DNA of 64,000 nt, taken from the NCBI RefSeq assembly GCF_020616555.1, contig NZ_CP085174.1:124001-188000 (forward strand). The letters run 5' to 3'. The notes beneath the pieces were generated by a model. The model saw nothing but the letters and a program-made list of their open reading frames with translations, did no database searches and had not been told where the DNA came from. This DNA comes from Streptomyces longhuiensis (GTDB lineage Bacteria; Actinomycetota; Actinomycetes; Streptomycetales; Streptomycetaceae). Positions 17,762-25,615 of this stretch are shown here, one piece after another. The stretch's first letter is position 1. Each line of letters starts with the position of its first letter. Position numbers and translations under genes: made by a program.

Positions 17762-17959
17762 TCAGTGGGATTGGTGCGCGTATAGCCACACCTCGTGCGT
17801 CGCGCTGCTGCCACGCTGGGCCTCGGCCTCGATCCGTTCCAGAATGGTCTGTATCTGCTCCGAGTTCACAGCGCGATGCGCCAGCTCGATATATGCGTGA
17901 ATCGCGTCAAGAGACGCGCGAAGCTCACGGATGGCGTCCCCTAGGGCCTTCGGGCTCAT
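17762..17959 (-). CDS. 65-aa helical protein, paralogue 2
   Basis: The frame starts ATG 17959 (MSPKALGDAIRELRASLDAI) and ends with HEVWLYAHQSH. It is a paralogue of the 11149-11346 product across its whole length, with the conserved element at 17972-17999 just upstream. The sequence difference between the copies is mostly conservative, which indicates purifying selection and function in both. The role is unknown. Confidence 0.7.
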   Translation of the reverse strand: MSPKALGDAIRELRASLDAIHAYIELAHRAVNSEQIQTILERIEAEAQRGSSATHEVWLYAHQSH

Positions 17960-18576
17960 GCACACATCATCTGTGCCATATCTGTGAGACACCTGTGAGA
18001 CGCCTTGATCCCGGCGAGCCCCTGGCCTAACGGGTGCTACCGGGTGGTCGGACATTCGAGGGTGTCGCAGGGCGCGGTCGGCGGCTGCGTCGTCGGCTAC
18101 GAGGCGGGCCACCGTGCCCGCCAGCTCGTACGGCGGATACACCGCAGTCCACCGCCGTGACTCGAACGGCACAAGCCGACCGGGACTGGCAACGGTCCGC
18201 CCGTGTGTAGTGGTCACCGTGGCGTCCCCTGCGCGGCCCGGGGGCATGTTGAGGAAGTCGCTGGAGCCAGTTGGTGAGCTGGCTGGCATAGGCGGAGGCG
18301 GGCCAGCGCTCAGGCGGAAGCCCGTCGCGTCGTGCCGTTGCCACGCCCGTTGAGCGGGATCAGCCTCTCCAGGTGAGCGCCCTTGGCCCGAGCCCCGAGC
18401 AGGTCCCTGTGCACAGCAACGATGTCCTGGCGCAGCGCCAGACCCTGCGCGTCCCTGGTGAACGCGCGGCAGGTGGTGACGAAGGAGGCACCGTCCGCGC
18501 CATGTTCGGGGCGGACGGTGCCGACGAACCTCCGCATGCCGTGCGAGGACACGCTGCGCTGCGTCTGCTCCGTCAT
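17960..18576 (-). pseudogene. Probably frameshifted gene of unknown family
   Basis: From ATG 18576 a protein-like frame runs 88 residues (RRFVGTVRPEHGADGASFVT, LALRQDIVAVHRDLLGA, LERLIPLNGRG). It ends at 18310. Protein-like sequence then continues in a second frame (GLPPERWPASAYASQLTNWLQ, about 18260-18320) and a third (TVASPGRLVPFESRRWTAVY, ELAGTVARLVADDAAADRAL, about 18060-18210). The three pieces together would give a protein of about 180 residues, so two frameshifts are likely. The first piece alone may still be translated. Confidence 0.4.
17972..17999 (-). promoter_or_regulatory. Conserved upstream element of the 65-aa paralogues (copy 2)
   Basis: This is the second copy of the element at 11353-11380: two CTCAC boxes 11 bp apart and a GGCACA, lying 12 nt from the start codon. 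The short distance suggests either an operator at the transcription start or a promoter giving a very short leader. Confidence 0.5.
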
Positions 18577-18744
18577 CTCAACTGAAGTCTGAATTCGGCG
18601 AGTCGGTGTACCAAGGCCCCAACTCGCATAGACGGACGGGTCGGAGCCCCGGTTGGTTCCTGGGGCCCGCAGCCCCGAGGGCTGGGCGTCGGTCTCCCCC
18701 CTACAGCGTGCGCCTGACCGAAGCGTTCGCCCGCTGACCCGCAC

Positions 18745-19650
18745 GTGTCACGGAACTTCGACGACGACGCGTCCCGCCGAATCCAGGACGTGAACGACCT
18801 GGTCTACGCCCGCAGGCGGAACGCCGAAGAACGGATCTACGTGGTGACTACCAACCTCCTCATCGACGCGCAGGAAAAGCTGGCCCGGCGCCGGCGGCTG
18901 GACCGCATCTGGCGCGCTGGAGGGGCGGTCAGCTGGCTGTCTTTACTCACCGCCATCATCGGCACGGGCATCGCCGCGCTCACCACGGGCGATCCAGCGC
19001 GGTTCGTCCTGGGTGATCTCATCTGCGGCGGGCTGCTCCTGCTGTCGCTGCTGGCGTTGGTCGGGGTGCACTTCGCCGGGCGGGGCCTGCCCACCCTCCA
19101 GCGTGTCGAGGCGCAGCTTGTCTCCGAGCAGGAGTCGCTATGGCAGCAGAAGGTCGAACGGCGCCCTGACATCCCTGAGCGGCGCCACCTTTACCGCGAG
19201 GAAGTCTTCACCGCGATCGAGCAGTACCAGGTTGTCAGTCGCAAGTACCGGCGGATCCATAACAGCCTGCAGTCCCTCATCATGATCGGCTCCGCCTCCA
19301 CGACCACGATCGCGGCCCTGGACACGGGCAAGGAACTGACCTGGCAGAGCGTCACTCTGACCACCATCAGCTTCGCCATCACGGTGGCCGCCATGTTCAC
19401 CGGCTACTACAAGTTCCGCGAGCGCAGCTACTTCCTTCAGCAGACCGCCGACGCCATCGAACAAGAGGCCAACGCCGTCACCCTCGGCATCGGCCCCTAC
19501 AGCGAGTTCGGTGACGTCTGGGAAGTCGAGGCGCTGCAGCAGTTCACCCACCGTGTCGAGGGCCTCCGCAACGAACAGCGGCGCCGCCAGCAGCAACTGG
19601 ACCAGCCCTCCGACCAGGCTGCTCCCTCCAGCCAGCCTCCGGCAATGTGA
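18745..19650 (+). CDS. DUF4231-type membrane protein
   Basis: 301 aa, GTG start. A cytoplasmic N-terminal helix (about 60 residues) leads to two hydrophobic hairpins: WLSLLTAIIGTGIAALTTG plus LGDLICGGLLLLSLLALVGV, then LIMIGSASTTTIAALDTG plus LTTISFAITVAAMFTGYY. The YYKFRERSYFLQQTADAIEQE and GPYSEF segments match the DUF4231 pattern, a relative of the SLATT-type membrane effectors found in nucleotide-signal conflict systems. No nucleotide cyclase is encoded beside it, so the link to such a system is only by family. The C-terminus is Gln/Ser/Pro-rich. Confidence 0.7.
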   Translation: MSRNFDDDASRRIQDVNDLVYARRRNAEERIYVVTTNLLIDAQEKLARRRRLDRIWRAGGAVSWLSLLTAIIGTGIAALTTGDPARFVLGDLICGGLLLLSLLALVGVHFAGRGLPTLQRVEAQLVSEQESLWQQKVERRPDIPERRHLYREEVFTAIEQYQVVSRKYRRIHNSLQSLIMIGSASTTTIAALDTGKELTWQSVTLTTISFAITVAAMFTGYYKFRERSYFLQQTADAIEQEANAVTLGIGPYSEFGDVWEVEALQQFTHRVEGLRNEQRRRQQQLDQPSDQAAPSSQPPAM

Positions 19651-19752
19651 GCTAGACCGGGATCCACTCGCCGGTGTGCGGGCCCATCCGGCACTCCTCG
19701 GCGGGGGACCCAGTGGTGCGCAGCTGTGCCGAAGGCTCAGTGCCGAAGATGG

Positions 19753-20607
19753 TCAGTGGTTGAGGCTGGCGACGTAGGCGGGAGCCAGAGCGCGGATACG
19801 GCTCTCCGGGACGTCTCCGGCGAGGGCTGCGACGGCGAGCTCAGTGCCTGGGGTGGCGGCCGCGCCGAACAAAGTGCGCAGGAGTTCCAGGCCTTGGAGT
19901 GCGATGTCACCGACGCGTGGGTTGTTGCGCAGGATGGTGAATGATTGTGCGACGTCGGGGGCCGGAACCGTGGTCATGATGCGGTAGACGTCGCCGGCAT
20001 CCTTATTGGAGAGCCGGTCTGGCCTTTTAGCTGCGTCGCGGATGCGTTCGTCGAGTTTGATGCTCTTGGCGACCAGCAGGGATGCAGGGCCGGCGACGTA
20101 GGCCTCAATGCGGCGGGTATCTCCCGGCGTGAGGGTGCCGACGGCCATGAGGGAGCGGTCGACAGCGGCGACTTCGAGTCCGGGCACCTTCTTCGTGGCC
20201 CAGGAGTCGTGGGGTGGCAGCTCGGTGCGCCGCCTCGTGTTGGGCTGCGGGGCGAGCTGGTGCGGGATCAGGAGGTCAACCTCGATGGGGATGTCGCGGT
20301 CGCCGATCCGCTGCTGACGTTCCCACAGGCCGGACTGGTTTTCTCTGAGGAGGAAGCCTGCCTCCTGCATGGCCCGTTCGATGAGCGGTTGGTCGCCCAG
20401 GTGCTGAGGGTCGATGCTGATGTCGCCGTCGGCGGTGTATGCGGCGCTGCGGATCGTGGAGTTCTGGGTGCGCAGGTAGACGGCCTGAGCTCCCACGATG
20501 GTCAGTGCCTCGCGGTGGTCTTCGAGGGCGATCAGCGCGTCCAACAGGGCTGTGCGGGCCGCCTCGTTGAGTGCCTCTGCGTCTGCGCCGACCGGTACTT
20601 GTGACAC
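19753..20607 (-). CDS. Nucleotidyltransferase-fold protein, probable AbiEii-like toxin
   Basis: 284 aa from GTG 20607, with GAGGGGGCGAC upstream. It shows the three hallmarks of the MNT nucleotidyltransferase fold: a Gly-turn (TIVGAQAVYL, residues 35-44), a D-x-D pair (TADGDISID) and a third acidic residue in a strand (IEVDLLIP). A helical C-terminal region follows, as in AbiEii. It lies 26 bp after the AbiEi-like gene in the same operon. AbiEii-type toxins use NTPs to modify tRNA or other targets. The pairing supports the call; the substrate is unknown. Confidence 0.72.
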   Translation of the reverse strand: MSQVPVGADAEALNEAARTALLDALIALEDHREALTIVGAQAVYLRTQNSTIRSAAYTADGDISIDPQHLGDQPLIERAMQEAGFLLRENQSGLWERQQRIGDRDIPIEVDLLIPHQLAPQPNTRRRTELPPHDSWATKKVPGLEVAAVDRSLMAVGTLTPGDTRRIEAYVAGPASLLVAKSIKLDERIRDAAKRPDRLSNKDAGDVYRIMTTVPAPDVAQSFTILRNNPRVGDIALQGLELLRTLFGAAATPGTELAVAALAGDVPESRIRALAPAYVASLNH

Positions 20608-20633
20608 GTCGCCCCCTCGTTCGTGGAGCGATC

Positions 20634-21854
20634 TTAGAAGAGGCTTTGACCGTCTGCACCGGTTTGGAGGAGTCTCCGTTCCTCGGTCCCAGAAAGGCGC
20701 GAAAGATCCGGCACCCGCCACGTGTCTTCTTCGGCGGTCATGTACTCGAGGACCTTCTCCCCTTCGGCCGGCATGCGTCCTGGACCTGAGAGGCAGTCCA
20801 GCACCAGCTGACTGAGCCCGACCTGGCGGCAGCGGTCGTACCGGCTTGGCCGTTGCAGCACGCTGTAATCCGGAGCCTGGAGCAGGAGCACGTCGGCTGA
20901 TTCCGGGACGGGGAGCAGCCCGAGCTCCTGGGCTACTCGGGTCTGTGTGGTGTCGCCAGGCAGGGTGTAGAGCATGAGCTGGCCGCCCACGGCGATGGGG
21001 GCGACGGAGTGGGCTGCGTATGAGCCGGTCACGAGCACTTCGCTTCCGGCGATCAAGCCGTCCCGGTCGGCGAGGTGGTCGATGACGGATTGAACGCCGT
21101 TGGGCGCGAGCATGCCGGAGGGGTCGGTCTGCCGCATCAAGTCCAGATGGCTTGCACGGGTGCGCAGCAGTTCCTGCCAGTTGACGTGAGCAATGGCTTT
21201 CCCGTCGCGTCCGACCAGCAGCTGGTCCTCGAGGGCGTCGAGCAGCCGGGAGACGTAGGCAAGGCTCAAGCCGGAGTGCCGGGCGAGGTCGGTGGCCCGG
21301 TAGGGCGGTTTGACGTCTGCGAGCAGGCGGACCAGGCGCCCCGCACGGGGACCGGTCAGCAGCGGCTTGGTACTGGGAGACCTGTGACTGTGAGGGGACC
21401 TGGTAGCACCTTGCGTGTGGATCACGATCGCCGGCCTGCTGATCCGGAGCGAGATGTTGCCGGTCAGATCCAGGTAGTCGATGCCGCGGCTGCGGAGTTC
21501 TTCCTGGGACTTAGAGCTGATCCACGGAGAGAAGACCATCAGCCGGGTGTTGCTGTTCACGCGTCGGACGAGCATGGCTGTTGAGCTGAGGTGACCGGCG
21601 ACGTCCTTGGGCGTGACGCGGTCACGGACCTCGACGAACAGTTCCGTGTAGATGCCGTCACTGCGTGATGCGATGCGAAGAACGGCGTCCCACCCGTGAT
21701 CTCCGCGGCTGAGGTCCTCAGGGCGAATGGCGACGTCCCAGTCCTCGCCCAGCAGACCCGCAAGAACCTCCCGCCCTTGCTGGAGGACGTGAGCTTCGGC
21801 GTTCGCGAGGTCTTCCACCTGACGGATCCTGTCACGACAAGTCTCGCCGACCAA
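20634..21854 (-). CDS. AbiEi-like antitoxin/regulator with winged helix
   Basis: 406 aa; TTG 21854 is the longest start. The N-terminal 150 residues look like a nuclease-like domain seen in this group (ELFVEVRDRVTPKDVAGH, RGIDYLDLTGNISLRISRPA). A winged helix follows at about 160-205 (YRATDLARHSGLSLAYVSRL). The C-terminal part has a VTGSYAAHSVAP segment. It precedes the nucleotidyltransferase gene in the order typical of type IV toxin-antitoxin AbiE operons. AbiEi proteins repress their own promoter by binding inverted repeats, and a perfect inverted repeat lies at its start (21856-21916). Confidence 0.7.
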   Translation of the reverse strand: MVGETCRDRIRQVEDLANAEAHVLQQGREVLAGLLGEDWDVAIRPEDLSRGDHGWDAVLRIASRSDGIYTELFVEVRDRVTPKDVAGHLSSTAMLVRRVNSNTRLMVFSPWISSKSQEELRSRGIDYLDLTGNISLRISRPAIVIHTQGATRSPHSHRSPSTKPLLTGPRAGRLVRLLADVKPPYRATDLARHSGLSLAYVSRLLDALEDQLLVGRDGKAIAHVNWQELLRTRASHLDLMRQTDPSGMLAPNGVQSVIDHLADRDGLIAGSEVLVTGSYAAHSVAPIAVGGQLMLYTLPGDTTQTRVAQELGLLPVPESADVLLLQAPDYSVLQRPSRYDRCRQVGLSQLVLDCLSGPGRMPAEGEKVLEYMTAEEDTWRVPDLSRLSGTEERRLLQTGADGQSLF

Positions 21855-21855
21855 A

Positions 21856-21916
21856 CAAACTTGCCGATCTAGCGGACTTTACAGTTAGAGGAAAGTTAAC
21901 AAAATCGGCAAGTTTG
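21856..21916 (-). promoter_or_regulatory. Inverted-repeat operator/promoter of the AbiE-like operon
   Basis: CAAACTTGCCGAT (21856-21868) and its exact complement ATCGGCAAGTTTG (21904-21916) flank 35 AT-rich bases. The proximal arm touches the TTG start. Between the arms, in gene sense, TTGTTA and TAAAGT are separated by 15 nt and could form a weak promoter. The layout fits cooperative autorepression by the winged-helix protein. Confidence 0.6.
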
Positions 21917-22152
21917 CTTGATCCTGATGCTTGCCTGTGCCAGGAAACTGGCGGAAGTCAGCAAGTCTGGCGGCGGTGTAGACGTGCGCCGCGTATCTAC
22001 GAGCCCACGGTGTACGCCTTCTCCCTCACCATCCGCGGAGCGTCTGCGGGCCCTTTGATGTACGGGCCGCGCCAGGCGATGTTTCGCAACGGCATCACGC
22101 ATGGCCAGGTTGCTGCGGAACTTCCGCGGCGATGGCCATGAGGTGGTCGGGG

Positions 22153-22350
22153 TCAGCGGCTATCCGTGCCGAAGGCGAGGAGGAGTACGACGAGCGTCAC
22201 GATGCTCGCGGCCGCGGACAGCGGGCCGATGAGGCTCGGATGCTCGTGCATGACGTAGGCCGCGGCCCCGAAGAGTAGGCAGAGCACCATGACCAGCAGT
22301 AATCGTGCTTCGGGCGACCAGCGTCGTGGATCCTGCGGTGTCTGGCTCAC
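22153..22350 (-). CDS. Two-TM small membrane protein
   Basis: 65 aa from GTG 22350. It contains two hydrophobic segments (LLLVMVLCLLFGAAAYVM and LSAAASIVTLVVLLLAFG) joined by a short loop, with a charged N-terminus. It overlaps the upstream methylase-like gene by 4 nt (GTGA), so the two are translated together. A two-TM partner for a soluble SAM-binding-like protein is suggestive of a membrane effector, but no direct evidence shows this. Confidence 0.6.
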   Translation of the reverse strand: MSQTPQDPRRWSPEARLLLVMVLCLLFGAAAYVMHEHPSLIGPLSAAASIVTLVVLLLAFGTDSR

Positions 22351-23168
22351 GCGCTTGCCTTCGCCAGCTGGCGGGCGACGAGCGCCTCAACCTCGCGGAC
22401 CGTCTCGCTGCCCAGCAGCTCGGTGAGCTGCCGCTGCTGCTCATCACGTTCCCGCTGCAGTCTCGCGATGTACTCGACGGTGGCAGCGAGCATCCCGCCT
22501 GTGCCGCAGGAGGGGTCGTACACGGTGAACTCCTTGCCCTGCTCAAGGTGCTCGCGAACGTTGCCGAGTGCGAGTTCAACCATCTTTTGAGTGAGGTCAT
22601 GCGGGGTGTAGTGCTTCCCCGTGTCGGACGTGCGGTTCACGGTCCTCACCGTGACATCCGTGTGCGGCGGGACTTCGACCGTGACGCTTCCGTCCGGACC
22701 GACCCGCAGAACGGCGCCGCCCGCTGCGGCCCGCAACTCGGTGCCACCCACGCCCCGGACAGCCTCGACATCCGCGTAGAGGGATCGCAGATCCTCCAGG
22801 GCCTGCACCTTCACGGGGTTGCGCTCACCGCGAGCCCAGGTCACAGGGGAGGCCTGGCCCACCATGTGGCTGAACTCCCGGGATGGCTGACCGTAGAAGC
22901 GGACCCGGCGGCGGCCTGGCCGCGCTGCGTCGTCGACGAACTGCCATGTGCGGCCGTCCTCGCCGTGCTCCACGGTCTCGTAGACCCCGAGGACCCGGCC
23001 GTGCGCAGTCCCGACGACGAGCGCAACGCGGTCAGGGTCGAAGGTGGTGAACCTGGTGCCGTCCCCCCTGCCGGCCAGCCAGTCTCCGAGGATGCCGGCA
23101 GCCCGGACCTCAGGCGAATCCGACTTCGCGTGCTTGGAGTTGGAGATCAGAACAAGGTCACGTGTCAC
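22347..23168 (-). CDS. N6-methylase-like protein truncated after motif I
   Basis: 273 aa from GTG 23168, with GGGGGG 5 nt upstream. Residues 1-150 form an unrecognised alpha/beta domain (DLVLISNSKHAKSDSPEVRA, VVGTAHGRVLGVYETV, FYGQPSREFSHMVG). Residues 180-273 match the start of HsdM-type N6-adenine methylases: KHYTPHDLTQKMVELAL and the SAM-binding motif I VYDPSCGTGGML. The protein ends 45 residues later, with no NPPY/F motif IV, so it cannot methylate by the usual route. Either it is a truncated gene or a SAM-binding sensor. The clean overlap with the next gene argues for an evolved form rather than decay. Confidence 0.7.
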   Translation of the reverse strand: MTRDLVLISNSKHAKSDSPEVRAAGILGDWLAGRGDGTRFTTFDPDRVALVVGTAHGRVLGVYETVEHGEDGRTWQFVDDAARPGRRRVRFYGQPSREFSHMVGQASPVTWARGERNPVKVQALEDLRSLYADVEAVRGVGGTELRAAAGGAVLRVGPDGSVTVEVPPHTDVTVRTVNRTSDTGKHYTPHDLTQKMVELALGNVREHLEQGKEFTVYDPSCGTGGMLAATVEYIARLQRERDEQQRQLTELLGSETVREVEALVARQLAKASA

Positions 23169-23431
23169 GAGGCCCCCCGAGGCTGGAGTGTGCCGACACC
23201 TTAGCGCAGCAATCACTAGTAATAGGCTCTATTGCTACTGATTTAAGGATCGCCCCTGGAACCCCGGCCTCGCAGGCGCTCCCGGCTCTGGCGACCGCAT
23301 GGACATCGTCGTTTCCACGCGCCGGACAACGGCTCCTTGCATCGGATGGCCGAAATCAGTGGTCTTGCCGGATCTCTACAGAGTGCTTCACCATCTGTAA
23401 TCGGGTGGGAACAACGAGCACGGGGGTGGGG

Positions 23432-24613
23432 ATGTCCTCGGGGACTAGCGGCAGCTATTGGGCAGACAAAGCGCTGCCGAGCGTGTTCAAGCACGAGCTC
23501 CTCAAGGGCTACCTCGCACAGTTCGGCGGGATGACCGGTTCTCGCGCGCGGGACAAGCGCGTGGTTTATCTCGACGGATACGCGGGCGAAGGCCGCTACG
23601 AGAACGGTGAGCCGGCATCAGCCGAGATCGCTCTGCAGATCGCGGACCATCACCGTGCTCGCGGCCTGACGATGGAGTGCTTCTTCGCCGAGTCCGACGC
23701 CAAGTCGTACGCCCGGCTGCTGAATGTCCTGGAGCACTATGCCCGCCGCGGGGTCCTTGCCCACCACTACCACGGTGAGGTCAACGACGTGCTCGACAGT
23801 CTCGTGCACCGGGCCCAGCACGCACCGCTCTTCCTTTTCCTTGACCCGTGTGGCTTGACCCTGCCGCTGGACCGTCTGACTGATGTTCTCGCCTGTCAGC
23901 GGCCTCGCCACCAGAAGTGGCCGCCCACCGAGCTGCTGATGAATTTCAGCATGATGGCCGTCTGGCGTCTCGGAGGGCATGTCCGCTCTCCGAAAGGCAA
24001 CATGAAGTCGCTGGAGCGCTTCGACGGCGTGTGCGGCGGCACCTGGTGGCGCGAGTACTTCGCAGACGCAGCCGCCAGACCGCACAAGGAAGACATCGCG
24101 CAGGACGCCATCGATGCCGTGGCCGCCGAATACGCGCACCGGCTCGAAGAGCGCACCGGCATGCTCGTGCAGTCCGTGCCCGTCTCCGACTCGCCGCGCC
24201 ACCGAGCCGTCTACCGCCTCGTGTTCGCCACCCGGAGCCAGTACGGCCTGTGGGTCTTCGGCGACAACGCCGCCCATGCTCGTGACGCCTGGTGGAAGAC
24301 CCTGGATGCGCAGGAGGAGAGCAACGGCCAGCTGGCTCTCGTGCCCAGCCGGCCTGACCCGGCTGATGTCACGGCCCAGGCGGTACCCAAGATCGCAGCC
24401 AACCTTGAACGGCTCCTTACTCGGACCCACCGCCCCGTCCGGTTGGTCGACCACACGCTCGAGATCTTCGGCGACTTCTACGGCCAGGTACCCGAGGCGG
24501 CCGCCCGCACCGCCGTCCAGCTGCTGCACCGCCACGGAAAGACACCGACCAGCCCTGTCGGCGCGCGCCGGATACGAGAGATCACGGTCCGCCCTGGCCC
24601 GATGGCAGCCTGA
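23432..24613 (+). CDS. tcmP: Three-Cys-motif partner protein TcmP
   Basis: 393 aa from ATG 23432, with a CGGGGGTGGGG stretch upstream. Hallmarks of TcmP are present: the N-terminal SYWADKALPSVFKHELLKGY, then VVYLDGYAGEGRYENG, and FLFLDPCGLTLPLDRL followed by NFSMMAVWRLGGH. The family is defined by co-occurrence with three-Cys-motif proteins, and one is encoded convergently at 24644-25402. The Rossmann-like pattern around DGYAGEG suggests a methyltransferase-like core. Biochemical role unknown. The frame extends upstream to 23162 without a supported start. Confidence 0.85.
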   Translation: MSSGTSGSYWADKALPSVFKHELLKGYLAQFGGMTGSRARDKRVVYLDGYAGEGRYENGEPASAEIALQIADHHRARGLTMECFFAESDAKSYARLLNVLEHYARRGVLAHHYHGEVNDVLDSLVHRAQHAPLFLFLDPCGLTLPLDRLTDVLACQRPRHQKWPPTELLMNFSMMAVWRLGGHVRSPKGNMKSLERFDGVCGGTWWREYFADAAARPHKEDIAQDAIDAVAAEYAHRLEERTGMLVQSVPVSDSPRHRAVYRLVFATRSQYGLWVFGDNAAHARDAWWKTLDAQEESNGQLALVPSRPDPADVTAQAVPKIAANLERLLTRTHRPVRLVDHTLEIFGDFYGQVPEAAARTAVQLLHRHGKTPTSPVGARRIREITVRPGPMAA

Positions 24614-24643
24614 CCACGCTTTCTGCGAGACCTGTGGTCCTAC

Positions 24644-25402
24644 TCAAACCCGGGTCACGGCCCCCGGGTAGTCACGCACTTGCAGTTCGGTGGGGAACTG
24701 GACGATGTCCTTGTGGCCCTTGCCCCAGCAGGATCCGAGCTGTTTGACGAACACGGCCGTACCGCTGCGCCGCGCCTCGTCGACAACCGCCTCGGCCCAG
24801 GGCAGATGCATGGGCCGGGCCCCGGCCCCGGACTCACCGCCGACGATCACCCAGTCGATTCCCTCGAGGCCCAGCCCGGACAGCGGCCCGAGCAGCGGCT
24901 CGCAGGAAAGGAACTTCACCGCTGCGGGCACCTGCCTCAGGTCATCAACGCGGGGCAGCTCCTTCGCGCTCTCCACCGAAACGCCCATCCATAGATTCGC
25001 CGGCCACTCGAGACGCCCGGCGACCTGCCGCAGCCGCCGGGCCCGCTTGGTAAGCACCTGGTACGTGTGCTGTGGTGTATCGGCGATCACCTCGAAGACG
25101 CGGCGCACATAGTCGAGCGGCACCCTGGCGTGGAACAGGTCGCTCATCGAGTTCACGAACACGGTGCGCGGGCTCTTCCACCCGTACGGCACCGAAAGCG
25201 CCTCGGGGTGCACGCTCAGTCCGAAGCCCGGCCCGGACGTCCGCGGGTCGCCGTCCTGCTGGTACTTCGGCGAGCCCATCGCCTTCAGTCTCTTCGCCAG
25301 CGTCAACGCGTAGCAGTTGTCACAGCCCCTCGAGACGCGGTCGCACCCCGTCGTCGGGTTCCACGTCGCCTCGGTCCACTCGATCGCGCTGCGGTCACTC
25401 AC
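24644..25402 (-). CDS. Three-Cys-motif (phage Gp37/Gp68, DUF5131) protein
   Basis: 252 aa from GTG 25402, with GGAGGG upstream. The family signature is complete: IEWTEATWNPTTGCDRVSRG then CDNCYA, which places three Cys as C-x5-GC... C-x2-C. Downstream are WKSPRTVFVNSMSDLFH, TKRARRL, WMGVSVES, FLSCEPLLGP and VIVGGESGAGARPM, all conserved in DUF5131. The fold resembles radical-SAM-like barrels, but the function is not established. It is convergent with and 30 bp from tcmP, which is the expected partner. Confidence 0.85.
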   Translation of the reverse strand: MSDRSAIEWTEATWNPTTGCDRVSRGCDNCYALTLAKRLKAMGSPKYQQDGDPRTSGPGFGLSVHPEALSVPYGWKSPRTVFVNSMSDLFHARVPLDYVRRVFEVIADTPQHTYQVLTKRARRLRQVAGRLEWPANLWMGVSVESAKELPRVDDLRQVPAAVKFLSCEPLLGPLSGLGLEGIDWVIVGGESGAGARPMHLPWAEAVVDEARRSGTAVFVKQLGSCWGKGHKDIVQFPTELQVRDYPGAVTRV

Positions 25403-25615
25403 CGGCGGGCCCTCCATCCCCGTTGCCGAGCCCCGTTGCCAATGGCACGGCTGCGGTCCGCTGACAGTCCAACGAGCCGTCATCCCACCGGATACCGGCA
25501 TCCAACTATCCGGCTCGGAAGCCGACTTCACTGCCCAGCGATCCGAACATGCGCACCCACCCCACCGATAATCCACCTTCGTATTCCGGCCAGTCAGTAC
25601 CAGGCGTAGCACCCC

